Source of the DNA: Enterobacter soli ATCC BAA-2102
GTDB lineage: Bacteria; Pseudomonadota; Gammaproteobacteria; Enterobacterales; Enterobacteriaceae
Assembly (NCBI RefSeq): GCF_001654845.1
Contig: NZ_LXES01000018.1
Span: 38,247-102,246 of the forward strand
Direction: 5' to 3'
DNA: 64,000 bases
Numbering within the stretch: position 1 is the stretch's first letter; each line of letters begins with the position of its first letter. The notes under the pieces are model-generated. The model did not search any database, was not told the origin of the DNA, and saw only the letters and a program-made list of their open reading frames with translations. A program made the translations under genes and the position numbers. Shown here one piece after another: positions 35,646 to 46,122 of this stretch.

Positions 35646-38600
35646 TATGACCTCCGGTTTGCGTGTTTACCGGAGAACAGACGTTTCACCAGTACAAAGA
35701 ATAAGGGGACGAAGAAGATAGCCAGCAGCGTGGCGGCGAGCGTACCGCCGATGATGCCGGTACCGATTGCCACGCGGCTGTTGGCTCCGGCACCGGTAGC
35801 CACCGCCAGCGGCGTCACGCCTGCAATAAACGCCAGCGAGGTCATGATGATAGGGCGCAGACGTGTCTGGGCGGCGCGTATGGCGGCGCGGGTCAGGGAA
35901 TACCCTTCAGCCACTTTCGCCTCGGCAAATTCAACAATCAGAATGGCGTTTTTCGACGACAAACCGATGGTGGTCAACAGCGCCACCTGGAAGTAAACGT
36001 CGTTGTTCAGGCCGCGCAGGGTGGCGGCCACGGCTGCCCCCAGTACACCAAGCGGGATCACCAGGATGACGGAAATCGGCACCGACCAGCTTTCATACAG
36101 CGCGGCCAGGCACAGGAACACCACCAGAATGGAGAGGGCATACAGGCTCATCGCCTGACCGCTCGCCAGTTTCTCTTGCAGCGACAGCCCGCTCCACGCC
36201 CATGTCGTGCCGGATGGCAGGTTGTTGGCCAGCTGTTCCATTTTGCTCATCGCCGTACCGGAACTGGAGCCGCTGGCGTTTTCGCCCTGGATCTCATAGG
36301 CGGCCGAGCCGTTGTAGCGCACCAGACTTTCCGGGCCGTATTCCCAGCGGGTGGAGGCGAACGCAGAGAACGGCGTCATGGTGCTGTCGCTGCCGCGGAC
36401 ATACCATTTGTTAAGATCGGACGGCACGGCGCGGTAATCGCTATCGCCCTGGATATAGACCTTTTTCACGCGACCCCGGTCGATAAAGTCGTTCACGTAG
36501 GTCCCACCCCAGGCGCTTGAGAGTGTGTCGGTCACATCACTGAGGGAAAGCCCCAGAGACACGGCTTTGTTGTTATCAATATCCACCTGCAACTGCGGCA
36601 TCTGCGGCAGATCGTTGGCACGCACGGCGTGCAGGTCGCTATCCTGATTGGCCTCACCAATCAGCTGGTTACGCATTTTGAGCAGGGTTTCACGGTCAGT
36701 ATTGCCGGCCGCCATCAGCTCGAAGGTAAAGCCGTTACTCTGCCCCAGGCCGTCGACCGCAGGCGGCGTCATGGCAAAGATGGTGGCGTCACGAATGGTG
36801 CTCAGATCCTGCGTGGCACGCAGGGCAATCGCCTGGGCGGTGTTCTCTGCGCCTTTACGCTCAGACCAGTTTTTCAGCGAGACAAACGCCATCCCGGCAT
36901 TCTGGCCGCTGCCGCTAAAGCTAAAGCCCTCAACGGTAAAGATAACGTCGGTATTGGCTTTCTCTTTGTTGAGGAACCATTCGCGGACCTGGCGGCTCAC
37001 CTCTGCGGTGCGTACTGCCGTGGCGCCTGCTGGCAGGGTATACTGCACCATGATTTCACCCTGGTCTTCCGTTGGCAGGAAGCTGCCCGGCAGTTTCAGC
37101 ATCGCCAGCCCCATCGCGCCGCAGAGCAGGGCGTAGATGGCCAGCATCCCGCCGGAGCGGCGCAGTGCGCGCAGCACCTTGTTCTGATAGCCGTGTTCGG
37201 TTTTGCTGTAGAATCGGTTAAACGCGCCGAAGAACCCTTTTTTGTGCGGTGGGGTGTGGCTCAGTACCGAGCCGCAGAGCGCTGGCGTCAGGGTCAGCGC
37301 CACCACGACCGAGAGGATCATCGCCGAAATAATGGTGACCGAGAACTGACGATAGATAACCCCGGTAGAGCCGCCGAAAAACGCCATCGGCAGGAACACG
37401 GCGGACAGCACCAGGGCAATGGCGACCAGTGCGCCGGAGATTTCACCCATCGATTTTTCGGTCGCTTCACGGGCGGGCAGCCCTTCGTCGCGCATAATAC
37501 GCTCGACGTTTTCCACCACCACGATGGCGTCATCCACCAGAAGCCCTATCGCCAGCACCATCGCAAACAGCGTCAGGGTATTGATGGAATAACCGAACAG
37601 CGCCAGGACGCCAAATGTACCCAGCAGCACTACCGGCACGGCCAGCGCTGGGATAAGCGTGGCGCGGATGTTTTGCAGGAACAGGTACATCACCACCACC
37701 ACAAGGATGATGGCTTCGAACAGCGTCTGGATCACGTCCTCAACCGAGATTTTGATGAACTCGGTGCTGTCTTTCGGGTAGGCAACATCGTAGCCTTCCG
37801 GCATCGCGCGTTTAAATTCAGCGATTTTGTTCTTCACCGCCGTGGCGGTATCCAGCGCGTTGGCACCCGGGGAGAGCATCACCGCCATACCCGCTGCCGG
37901 GTGGCCGTTCAGTTTCGCGGTTGCGGTGTAATCTTCACTGCCCATCTCCACGCGGGCAACGTCGCTCATGTGCACGACCGCGCCGTTGGACTGGCTCTTC
38001 ACGATGATGTTTTTAAACTGATCGACCGTTTGCAGACGCGACTGGGCGCGCACGGTGGCGGTCAGCTGTTGGGCGTTTGAAGACGGCAGCGCACCAATTT
38101 TACCGGCAGAGACCTGCACGTTCTGCGCTTCAATCGCGCTTTGCACGTCGGACGGCATCAGCGAGTAAGAGGCCAGTTTCGCCGGGTCGAGCCAGATGCG
38201 CATGGCGTATTCAGCACCAAACACCTGCAGGCTCCCCACACCTTCAACGCGCGCCAGCGGGTCCTGCACGTTACTGACCATCCAGTCGGCGATATCGGAG
38301 CTGCTGGATTTGTCGGTCTTATCGTAGACGCCCATGATCAGCAGGAAGTTACTCTGCGATTTTTCGACCGTGATCCCGGACTGCTGCACTTCGGTCGGCA
38401 GGCGTGACTCTGCCTGCTGGACTTTGTTTTGCACCTGAACCTGCGCGGTATCCGGGTCGGTCCCCTGTTCGAAAGTCACGTTAATGCTGACCGAACCGTC
38501 TGAGCTGCTGGTGGAGGTGAAATAGAGCAGGTTATCCAGCCCGGTCAGCTGTTGTTCAATGACCTGGGTGACGCTGTTTTCCAGCGTCTGCGCCGATGCA

Positions 38601-38755
38601 CCGGTATAGGTGGCAGAGATTTTGACCGACGGCGGCGCAACGTCCGGGTACTGCGCGACGGGCAGCGTGCGGATCGCCAGCATCCCCGCGAGCATAATCA
38701 GAATGGCGATCACCCACGCAAACACTGGGCGGCGCACAAAGAAACGGGAAAACAT
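35645..38755 (-). CDS. RND multidrug efflux permease (AcrB-like, HAE1)
   Basis: This 1036-aa inner-membrane pump has the full HAE1 layout: 12 TM helices and two large periplasmic loops. It begins MFSRFFVRRPVFAWVIAI and has the paired proton-relay aspartates in GLLVDDAIVVVENVERIM and a PAALCGSVL-like segment. It exports a broad range of drugs in exchange for protons, taking substrates from membrane and periplasm. Together with the adaptor and lipoprotein duct it forms a self-contained tripartite pump that need not use TolC. It resembles Enterobacter/Klebsiella EefABC, but I do not assign that name firmly. Confidence 0.94.
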   Translation of the reverse strand: MFSRFFVRRPVFAWVIAILIMLAGMLAIRTLPVAQYPDVAPPSVKISATYTGASAQTLENSVTQVIEQQLTGLDNLLYFTSTSSSDGSVSINVTFEQGTDPDTAQVQVQNKVQQAESRLPTEVQQSGITVEKSQSNFLLIMGVYDKTDKSSSSDIADWMVSNVQDPLARVEGVGSLQVFGAEYAMRIWLDPAKLASYSLMPSDVQSAIEAQNVQVSAGKIGALPSSNAQQLTATVRAQSRLQTVDQFKNIIVKSQSNGAVVHMSDVARVEMGSEDYTATAKLNGHPAAGMAVMLSPGANALDTATAVKNKIAEFKRAMPEGYDVAYPKDSTEFIKISVEDVIQTLFEAIILVVVVMYLFLQNIRATLIPALAVPVVLLGTFGVLALFGYSINTLTLFAMVLAIGLLVDDAIVVVENVERIMRDEGLPAREATEKSMGEISGALVAIALVLSAVFLPMAFFGGSTGVIYRQFSVTIISAMILSVVVALTLTPALCGSVLSHTPPHKKGFFGAFNRFYSKTEHGYQNKVLRALRRSGGMLAIYALLCGAMGLAMLKLPGSFLPTEDQGEIMVQYTLPAGATAVRTAEVSRQVREWFLNKEKANTDVIFTVEGFSFSGSGQNAGMAFVSLKNWSERKGAENTAQAIALRATQDLSTIRDATIFAMTPPAVDGLGQSNGFTFELMAAGNTDRETLLKMRNQLIGEANQDSDLHAVRANDLPQMPQLQVDIDNNKAVSLGLSLSDVTDTLSSAWGGTYVNDFIDRGRVKKVYIQGDSDYRAVPSDLNKWYVRGSDSTMTPFSAFASTRWEYGPESLVRYNGSAAYEIQGENASGSSSGTAMSKMEQLANNLPSGTTWAWSGLSLQEKLASGQAMSLYALSILVVFLCLAALYESWSVPISVILVIPLGVLGAAVAATLRGLNNDVYFQVALLTTIGLSSKNAILIVEFAEAKVAEGYSLTRAAIRAAQTRLRPIIMTSLAFIAGVTPLAVATGAGANSRVAIGTGIIGGTLAATLLAIFFVPLFFVLVKRLFSGKHANRRS

Positions 38756-39876
38756 CAGGCGTTTCCTCCGTTGTCTTTCATCTCTTCGGCTTTCACTTCC
38801 TGACCGGCAGTGACTTTGTCAGTACCTTCAACAATCAGCTTATCGCCGGCTTTCAGGCCGCTCAGTACCAGCCATTTGTCACCGTAGGTGTCGCCCGTTT
38901 CCAGCTGACGCTGTTCCACTTTGTTGCTGGCATCCACTACCAGCGCGGTGGCGTTGCCTTTGGCATCGCGGGTAATGCCCTGCTGCGGCGCGAGGATCGC
39001 ATCGTTCATGATGCCTTCATCTACTCTGGCGCGTACAAACATCCCCGGCAGCAGTTGATGCTGCGGGTTCGGGAAGACGGCGCGCAGCGTCACCGAGCCG
39101 GTGGATTCATCCACCGCGACTTCGGTCAGCGCCAGGCGGCCTTTTTCGCTGTAGGTGCTACCGTCTTCCAGCAACAGGGATACGCTCAGGGTGTCGCTGT
39201 TGCTGGCGAGAGTCTGTTTGCGTAAGCGCAGCAGGTCGGCGCTGGAGCGCGTTAAATCAACGTACATGCTGTCCAGACCCCGAACGGTGGCCAGTGCAGT
39301 ATCCTGCTGAGCGGTGACCAGCGCGCCTGGCGTGACGGAAGAGATGCCGATACGCCCGGCAATCGGCGCGGTGACGGTCGTCCAGTTGAGGTTAATGCGT
39401 GCACTCTCCTGGGCGGCTTTTTTCGACTCCACGCTGGCTTTGTCCTGCGCACAGGTGGATTTTGCGTCTTCTGCATCCTGGCGCGATACGCCGTCGTCTT
39501 TCACCAGCTGCGCATAGCGCTGGGCTTTCTGGCAGTCGGCCGTTACCAGCGCCTGCGCCTGTTTCAGTGCTGCGGCGGCTTCATCGTAAGCGGCGCGATA
39601 GCTTGAGGGATCAATCTGATACAGGGCTTGCCCGGCTTTAACGGTATCGCCCTCGGTAAATAGCCGCTTCTGGATAATGCCGCCGACCTGCGGGCGCACT
39701 TCGGCGCTCATGGCGGCGGTGGTGCGGCCGGTCAGCTCGCTGACCACCGACACCGGCTGGCTCATCAGGGTGACAATGCCCACTTCCGGGAGGGGGCGCT
39801 GGGGAGCAGATGTTTGCGCATTATCGCACCCCGTCAGGAGGAATAATGCCGCGATGGAGGTTGTTATGGCTTTCAT
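38755..39876 (-). CDS. RND efflux periplasmic adaptor (membrane fusion protein)
   Basis: This 373-aa lipoprotein has signal MKAITTSIAALFLLTGC and membrane-fusion architecture: a biotinyl-lipoyl-like domain, an alpha-helical hairpin (around residues 100-160, with QALVTADCQKAQRY), then the second lipoyl half (TAPIAGRIGISSVTPGALV) and beta-barrel and membrane-proximal domains. It links the RND permease to the outer-membrane channel. It overlaps the permease start by one base, giving a tight MFP-RND-OMF operon. Confidence 0.93.
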   Translation of the reverse strand: MKAITTSIAALFLLTGCDNAQTSAPQRPLPEVGIVTLMSQPVSVVSELTGRTTAAMSAEVRPQVGGIIQKRLFTEGDTVKAGQALYQIDPSSYRAAYDEAAAALKQAQALVTADCQKAQRYAQLVKDDGVSRQDAEDAKSTCAQDKASVESKKAAQESARINLNWTTVTAPIAGRIGISSVTPGALVTAQQDTALATVRGLDSMYVDLTRSSADLLRLRKQTLASNSDTLSVSLLLEDGSTYSEKGRLALTEVAVDESTGSVTLRAVFPNPQHQLLPGMFVRARVDEGIMNDAILAPQQGITRDAKGNATALVVDASNKVEQRQLETGDTYGDKWLVLSGLKAGDKLIVEGTDKVTAGQEVKAEEMKDNGGNA

Positions 39877-40024
39877 AATGTTTTTCCAGGGTGAACGATG
39901 CCTGCCCTGTTAATGGCTTAACAAGGAGGAGGGCTATTTAAAGGCACAGCGATACCGCATCTCCGGTAGCACCGGAAATGTAAAAGCGAGAAATTACTTA
40001 TCTCTTTTAATTATTCACATACGA

Positions 40025-40594
40025 CTACTTCGCAGTGAAAAGCATATTTAAAATATCCTGATAAATGGGCTGTAACTGTTCTGATGGTACTTTTAAAGGT
40101 GTTAATCGACGGTATATGGTGCCCTCGATCATCACGGCGGTGATCTCCACGCAGCAGCGGATATGTTCGTCACTGAGGTGGGGAAATTGCTTTTTCAGGT
40201 GCGTACAGGCGTTGGCAAACATGCGGGCTTCTGCCTCGATAAGCATGGTCGCCACCTGTGGGTTGCGTGTTGCTTCGGCGGACATTTCGAGCATCAGCGC
40301 ATCGTCATCTTCGTTAAGCGTCATGCGTGAGGCGAGGGCTTCCGGCATCCCTTCAACCAGCGTTTTACCCTGCATCTCTTCAATGCGCGAGTCGATGATG
40401 CGGCGGATCATCTCTTCGATAATCGCGTCTTTGTTACTGAAATAACGATAGATTTGCCCGACGCTGAGCTTCGCCTCGCTGGCGATTTGCGACATGCTGG
40501 CCGCGTGGAATCCGCTGGCGCGAAAGCAGCGTCGTGCCGCAGTGATGATCTCGTCCTGGCGTATTTTTTGGCGTTCTGCAAGCGTTGGGCTCAT
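40025..40594 (-). CDS. TetR-family regulator of the RND operon
   Basis: This 189-aa protein has an N-terminal TetR HTH (IITAARRCFRASGFHAASMSQIASEAKLSVGQIYRYF, residues 17-53 or so) and a ligand-binding C-terminal domain. It lies upstream of the adaptor gene on the same strand, with a near-perfect palindrome (40615-40632) just ahead of its own start. It probably represses itself and the pump and is relieved by drugs or other ligands. Confidence 0.9.
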   Translation of the reverse strand: MSPTLAERQKIRQDEIITAARRCFRASGFHAASMSQIASEAKLSVGQIYRYFSNKDAIIEEMIRRIIDSRIEEMQGKTLVEGMPEALASRMTLNEDDDALMLEMSAEATRNPQVATMLIEAEARMFANACTHLKKQFPHLSDEHIRCCVEITAVMIEGTIYRRLTPLKVPSEQLQPIYQDILNMLFTAK

Positions 40595-40614
40595 CGTCGG
40601 TTACCGTGAAAAAG

Positions 40615-40632
40615 TGAGAATGATCGTTCTCA
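40615..40632. promoter_or_regulatory. Putative TetR operator
   Basis: TGAGAATGATCGTTCTCA is an 18-bp near-palindrome (one mismatched pair) about 20 bp upstream of the TetR start. A site of this kind overlapping the TetR promoter is typical of autorepression. It is inferred from sequence symmetry and position only. Confidence 0.65.
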
Positions 40633-40780
40633 TTATACGTTTTAAGAGCGTATTGGAAAGAGTTTTTTTATTTACATATTGAATGAATATTTCCAGCTAA
40701 AAAGAATGAAGGAATTAAGGAGTTTCTGTGAAGGAGAGGCTGTGCGATATTAAGAATGCACAGAAAATAAGGAGAACAAT

Positions 40781-41200
40781 ATGCACCTGAGCACGACCGA
40801 TAATGTCACGCAGCAAGAGAAAGACGAGTTATTAACGGGATTAAGAGCCTACAACGGGCAATTTTTGGATCTGACGACCTTTAGCGGCGATATTGGCGTT
40901 TACGTGCGAGATGATAAAGGCGCAATGTTGGGCGGGTTAATCGGTGTACGTAAAGGCGACTGGTTAAACATCGATTTTCTGTGGGTCAGCGATAGCGTGC
41001 GGGGTTCCGGCGTGGGTAGCCAGATTATCAAAACGGCAGAAAATGAAGCCCGACGCAAAGGCTGCAAGCACGCGCTGGTGGATACAGCCAGTTTCCAGGC
41101 GCGCCCGTTCTATGAAAAGCAGGGATACCAGCTACAGATGTCCCTGCCAGACTACCCGTATCCGGGAATGCAGCGGCACTACCTGACCAAATCCCTCTAG
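40781..41200 (+). CDS. GNAT-family N-acetyltransferase
   Basis: This 139-aa protein has a GNAT fold: [38 protein letters not shown] includes the RxxGxG acetyl-CoA loop, and [11 protein letters not shown] is the typical C-terminal motif. Its substrate is unknown. Its end overlaps by 4 bp the end of a convergent TetR gene. Confidence 0.87.
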   Translation: MHLSTTDNVTQQEKDELLTGLRAYNGQFLDLTTFSGDIGVYVRDDKGAMLGGLIGVRKGDWLNIDFLWVSDSVRGSGVGSQIIKTAENEARRKGCKHALVDTASFQARPFYEKQGYQLQMSLPDYPYPGMQRHYLTKSL

Positions 41201-41850
41201 CCACCTATCCCGTGGCCGATCACTGCTAAGGCATGACGCACAATGATGTCCGGCGAGAGGGCTTGTAGCCTCTCGTCATTGCGCATCCGCGAGAAGGGCA
41301 CCAGTACCAGGCTCAGTAGCGTGGTGAATAGCAGCTCCGGTGCAAGCTCACGATTCAGTTTTCCTTCCTGCTGCCAGCGTGTGATAGCGGTCAGCGTTGT
41401 CTGATATTTTTCATCGCCAAATCGCGCGTGCAGATGCGTGCGCAGAACCGGCATCTCGCCGATCACTTCCTGCATCCACAGCGGCGCAAACCAGTGGTGT
41501 TGCCCGGCCAAATCAGCCAGAGCCTGCACCATCTGTGTCAGGGCATTTACCGGGGTGTCCGGGTTTTCGGCGAAAATAGCACTGATTTTGCTGCGTAATG
41601 GCAGGAAACGTTCCTCAATCATCGCATCAAGCAGCTGTTCCCGGGAGTTAAAGTAGTAGTGCAGCATCGCAGGCGTCACGCCCGCTTCTTTCGCAATCGC
41701 GTTCAGCGACGTATTGGCAATTCCCTGCCGGGAAAAGAGATGCAGCGCGATATCCAGCAACTGCTCGCGGCTGGCGGTAACACGTTTGCCACCGCGCGGA
41801 CGGCCAGGGCGGCGGGGTTCAGAATTGTCCTTTTGTGCTGACATGGTCAC
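41197..41850 (-). CDS. TetR-family regulator, divergent from a DHA2 MFS pump
   Basis: This 217-aa protein has a TetR HTH ([36 protein letters not shown]). It is transcribed away from the MFS gene at 41938, and the gap carries an AT-rich inverted repeat (TTAATTA/TAATTAA, 41887-41906). It is the likely repressor of that pump. Confidence 0.9.
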   Translation of the reverse strand: MTMSAQKDNSEPRRPGRPRGGKRVTASREQLLDIALHLFSRQGIANTSLNAIAKEAGVTPAMLHYYFNSREQLLDAMIEERFLPLRSKISAIFAENPDTPVNALTQMVQALADLAGQHHWFAPLWMQEVIGEMPVLRTHLHARFGDEKYQTTLTAITRWQQEGKLNRELAPELLFTTLLSLVLVPFSRMRNDERLQALSPDIIVRHALAVIGHGIGG

Positions 41851-41886
41851 AGTATCTCTTGATCTTATTCATCACTTACACAAATA

Positions 41887-41906
41887 TTAATTATCCAATT
41901 AATTAA
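41887..41906. promoter_or_regulatory. Putative TetR operator between TetR and MFS genes
   Basis: TTAATTA and TAATTAA, separated by 6 bp, form an inverted repeat in the divergent gap. TetR operators often look like this, but no binding has been shown here. Confidence 0.55.
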
Positions 41907-41916
41907 TTTCAAGTGA

Positions 41917-43425
<1,509 letters not shown>

Positions 43426-43542
43426 GGTTAGCGGTTCGTCTATTTGTTGCGAGTCGCTTTCCTAATTTGAAAGGTCACGCTTGTCTTCTCCTCTGGCGCA
43501 GGCGCATGATTTGGTCTGGTCAATAAATCGGCAGAGGTTGCA

Positions 43543-43806
43543 ATGGAACGCAAAGCAAAGCTATTTAAAAAGGGGCGAAATCAGGCCGTTGTTCTGCCTG
43601 CGGAATTCGCATTTGATACAGAGAATGTTTATATCCGTCGGGATGAGCAGGGGAATGTTGTTCTGACGGCAATGTCAGAGAAAGCGCGGCACAGGGAAAT
43701 CTTTTTGCGTTTACTAAAACAGACGCATGTGCCTGATTCGTTTCTGAGTAAAGAGGAACGCAATCAAAGCTATACGACAAGAGATCCTTTTGCAGGGCTA
43801 GAGTGA
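43543..43806 (+). CDS. vapB: Antitoxin VapB (AbrB/SpoVT-type)
   Basis: This 87-aa protein has an N-terminal SpoVT/AbrB swapped-hairpin DNA-binding domain (MERKAKLFKKGRNQAVVLPAEFAFDTENVYIRRDEQGNVVL) and a C-terminal tail (FLSKEERNQSYTTRDPFAGLE) of the kind that binds VapC. The stop (TGA) directly abuts the ATG of vapC. It is the antitoxin of a type II system and likely autorepresses the operon. Confidence 0.92.
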   Translation: MERKAKLFKKGRNQAVVLPAEFAFDTENVYIRRDEQGNVVLTAMSEKARHREIFLRLLKQTHVPDSFLSKEERNQSYTTRDPFAGLE

Positions 43807-44205
43807 ATGCGGCATATGCTGGATACAAACATGGTGAGCCACCTGGTAAAGCAACATCCTGCGGTGGTCAATCAATATTCCCGAATAGCGCCCGAAGAAA
43901 TGTGTATTTCAAGCGTAACGGAGGCCGAGTTGCTTTATGGCATTGCCAAAAAGCAGAGCATTACATTACAAGAAACCATCCTGGAATTTCTTAAAACCAT
44001 CACCATTTGTCACTGGGACAGTGACGCCGCAGCCATTTACGGCAAACTGCGTGCAGACATGGAAAAGCGTGGAAAAGTGATGGGCGATCTCGACCAGCTG
44101 ATTGCCGCACACGCGATCAGCAGGGGAACCACGGTGGTCACTAACGATCACGCTTTCGCGATGGTGCAGGATCTTACGGTAGAGGACTGGACTACCGTTG
44201 CCTGA
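43807..44205 (+). CDS. vapC: Toxin VapC (PIN-domain ribonuclease)
   Basis: This 132-aa PIN-domain protein has all four acidic metal-binding positions: Asp6 in MLDTN, Glu in VTEAELLYGI, Asp in MGDLDQLIAAHAI and Asp in VTNDHAF. VapC enzymes of enterobacteria cleave initiator tRNA. It follows vapB with no gap. The close packing and intact motifs indicate a working module. Confidence 0.93.
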   Translation: MRHMLDTNMVSHLVKQHPAVVNQYSRIAPEEMCISSVTEAELLYGIAKKQSITLQETILEFLKTITICHWDSDAAAIYGKLRADMEKRGKVMGDLDQLIAAHAISRGTTVVTNDHAFAMVQDLTVEDWTTVA

Positions 44206-44213
44206 CCCCACGT

Positions 44214-44284
44214 CCGGTGGCGCTACGCTTACCGGGCCTACAACGACCACTCACGTAGGCCGGGAAAGCGCAGCGCCACCCGGC
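44214..44284. repeat. Pair of inverted REP-like elements (BIME)
   Basis: CCGGTGGCGCTACGCTTACC leads into GGGCCTAC (44214-44241), and an oppositely oriented copy GTAGGCCGGGAAAGCGCAGC leads into GCCACCCGGC (44255-44284). This head-to-head REP pair lies between vapC and nlpA. Confidence 0.88.
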
Positions 44285-44391
44285 AAAAAACCGTATATAA
44301 CTTATCCTTCTTATTGATTCCTTTTCGGTTTTTAGCCCGCCGCCGCGTTGTCGATATAGTCATCAAAACGTTTATCAAAAGGAACTGTCTG

Positions 44392-45192
44392 GTGAAATTT
44401 CGATTGGGTGCTCTGGTTCTCGCGGGCCTGCTGCTGGTGGGCTGTGATCAAGGTGGCAGCGATGCCAAACACATTAAAGTCGGCGTGATTAACGGCGCGG
44501 AGCAGGATGTGGCGGAAGTCGCCAAAAAGGTCGCAAGAGAGAAATATGGCCTGGATGTCGAGCTGGTGGGCTTTAGCGGCTCGCTGCTGCCAAACGATGC
44601 CACCAACCACGGTGAACTGGATGCCAACGTCTTCCAGCACCGCCCGTTCCTGGCAGAAGATAACAAGGCGCACGGCTACAAGCTGGTGGCGGTAGCCAAT
44701 ACCTTCGTCTTCCCGATGGCCGGTTATTCCCGCAAGATTAAATCCGTGGCCGACCTGAAGGATGGCGCGACCATTGCCATTCCGAACGACCCGACCAACC
44801 TCGGCCGTGCGCTGTTGCTGCTGCAAAAAGAGAAGCTGATTACCCTCAAACCAGACGTGGGCCTGTTGCCGACGGCGCTGGATATCACCGCAAATCCCAA
44901 AAACCTGAAAATCATGGAGCTGGAAGGGGCGCAACTGCCGCGCGTGCTGGATGACCCGAAAGTCGATGTCGCCATTATCAGCACCACCTATCTCCAGCAA
45001 ACCGGACTGTCACCGGTGCATGACGGGGTATTTATCGAAGACAAAAATTCACCGTACGTGAACATTGTGGTGACGCGTGAAGACAACAAAGACGCCGAGA
45101 ACGTGAAGGAGTTTATTCAGTCGTATCAGTCACCTGAGGTGGCGAAAGCGGCAGAGACTATCTTTAACGGCGGCGCGGTGCCTGGCTGGTAA
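44392..45192 (+). CDS. nlpA: NlpA-family substrate-binding lipoprotein (MetQ-like)
   Basis: This 266-aa lipoprotein has a GTG start (44392) supported by AAAAGGA at 44377-44383; the longer frame to 44314 is unlikely. The signal MKFRLGALVLAGLLLVGC ends in a lipobox cysteine, followed by DQGGSDAKHIKVGVINGAEQDV as in E. coli NlpA. It is an inner-membrane-anchored periplasmic binder related to MetQ and has a minor role in methionine uptake. A terminator follows (45200-45219). Confidence 0.92.
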   Translation: MKFRLGALVLAGLLLVGCDQGGSDAKHIKVGVINGAEQDVAEVAKKVAREKYGLDVELVGFSGSLLPNDATNHGELDANVFQHRPFLAEDNKAHGYKLVAVANTFVFPMAGYSRKIKSVADLKDGATIAIPNDPTNLGRALLLLQKEKLITLKPDVGLLPTALDITANPKNLKIMELEGAQLPRVLDDPKVDVAIISTTYLQQTGLSPVHDGVFIEDKNSPYVNIVVTREDNKDAENVKEFIQSYQSPEVAKAAETIFNGGAVPGW

Positions 45193-45199
45193 GCATTCC

Positions 45200-45219
45200 G
45201 GCGGGGAAACCCGCCTTTT
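45200..45219 (+). terminator. Terminator of nlpA
   Basis: GGCGGG and CCCGCC form a 6-bp stem with a 4-nt loop, then TTTTC. It begins 8 bp after the nlpA stop. Confidence 0.78.
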
Positions 45220-45316
45220 CATATTGACCCGATTCCATCGATCATCGCCCTTTAGCCCACATCGCAAAACGGCTCCTCTGGCTATTCTCCTTATCACATC
45301 AACCGGAGGATAACCC

Positions 45317-46096
45317 ATGAACATCACCCACATTCGTAATGCTACCCAGCTGATGACCTACGCCGGAAAACGTTTTTTAATTGACCCGATGCTTGCACCA
45401 AAAGGCGCGTATCCCGGTTTTCCTGGCACGGCGCGCGCAGACATTCGCAACCCGATGGTCGAACTGCCTGTTGACGTAAAAACGCTGCTGGATGCCGATG
45501 CGGTGATCGTCACCCACACTCATGACGATCACTGGGATCAAGCGGCCATTGAGCTGATCGCCAAAGACAAACCTGTCTACGTGCAAAACGACAGCGATGC
45601 CGCGCTGCTGCGCAGGCAGGGGTTCACTCACCTGACGGTGATGACTGAAGAGACAACCTTTGGCGATATCCGCATCACGAAAACCCACGGCGGCCAGCAC
45701 GGTACCGATCGCGCTTACGCCGTGCCGGAGCTGGCAGAACGCCTGGGTGAAGCCTGCGGCGTGGTCTTCCGCCATCCTGACGAAAAGACGCTGTACATCG
45801 CAGGCGATACCATCTGGCGTGAAGAGGTGGCGGCAGATCTGCAAAAACACCAGCCGGATGTAGTCGTACTGAATGCCGGTTACGCGCATGTGCTGGGTTT
45901 CGGGCCGATTATCATGGGCGAGCAGGATGTGCTGAACGTCCATTTCCTGTTGCCGCAGGCGCAGATTGTGGCGGCCCATATGGAGGCGATCAATCATTGC
46001 CTGTTAACGCGCCACGCACTGCGTGAGTACGCCGAAGCCAATCAGTTCAGTGAAGTGCTGAGCATTCCAAAGGACGGCGAAAGCGTTATATTCTGA
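45317..46096 (+). CDS. MBL-fold metallo-hydrolase (UlaG-like)
   Basis: This 259-aa protein has THTHDDHWD (HxHxDH motif), a second histidine segment (HGGQHG) and AGDTIWREEV, with a closing HMEAINHCLLTR ligand region. Layout resembles UlaG/RomA-like lactonases. Substrate unknown. It is followed after 26 bp by a GlxA-like regulator and may be co-transcribed with it. Confidence 0.82.
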   Translation: MNITHIRNATQLMTYAGKRFLIDPMLAPKGAYPGFPGTARADIRNPMVELPVDVKTLLDADAVIVTHTHDDHWDQAAIELIAKDKPVYVQNDSDAALLRRQGFTHLTVMTEETTFGDIRITKTHGGQHGTDRAYAVPELAERLGEACGVVFRHPDEKTLYIAGDTIWREEVAADLQKHQPDVVVLNAGYAHVLGFGPIIMGEQDVLNVHFLLPQAQIVAAHMEAINHCLLTRHALREYAEANQFSEVLSIPKDGESVIF

Positions 46097-46122
46097 ACAT
46101 CACCAGGGGAAAGGAGAGACCG

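Noticed and set aside
36629..38080. Long plus-strand frame of 483 codons opposite the RND permease gene
   Set aside because: It is antisense to a well-supported AcrB-like gene, rich in His/Arg/Gln, with no recognisable domain; long antisense frames are expected in GC-rich genes.
39877..40024. Small gene between the TetR and RND adaptor genes
   Set aside because: No frame with a credible start or hydrophobic or domain pattern; the region is the adaptor promoter.
44314..44391. 26-residue upstream extension of NlpA
   Set aside because: The GTG at 44392 has a good ribosome site and gives a proper lipoprotein signal; the extension would place charged residues ahead of it.
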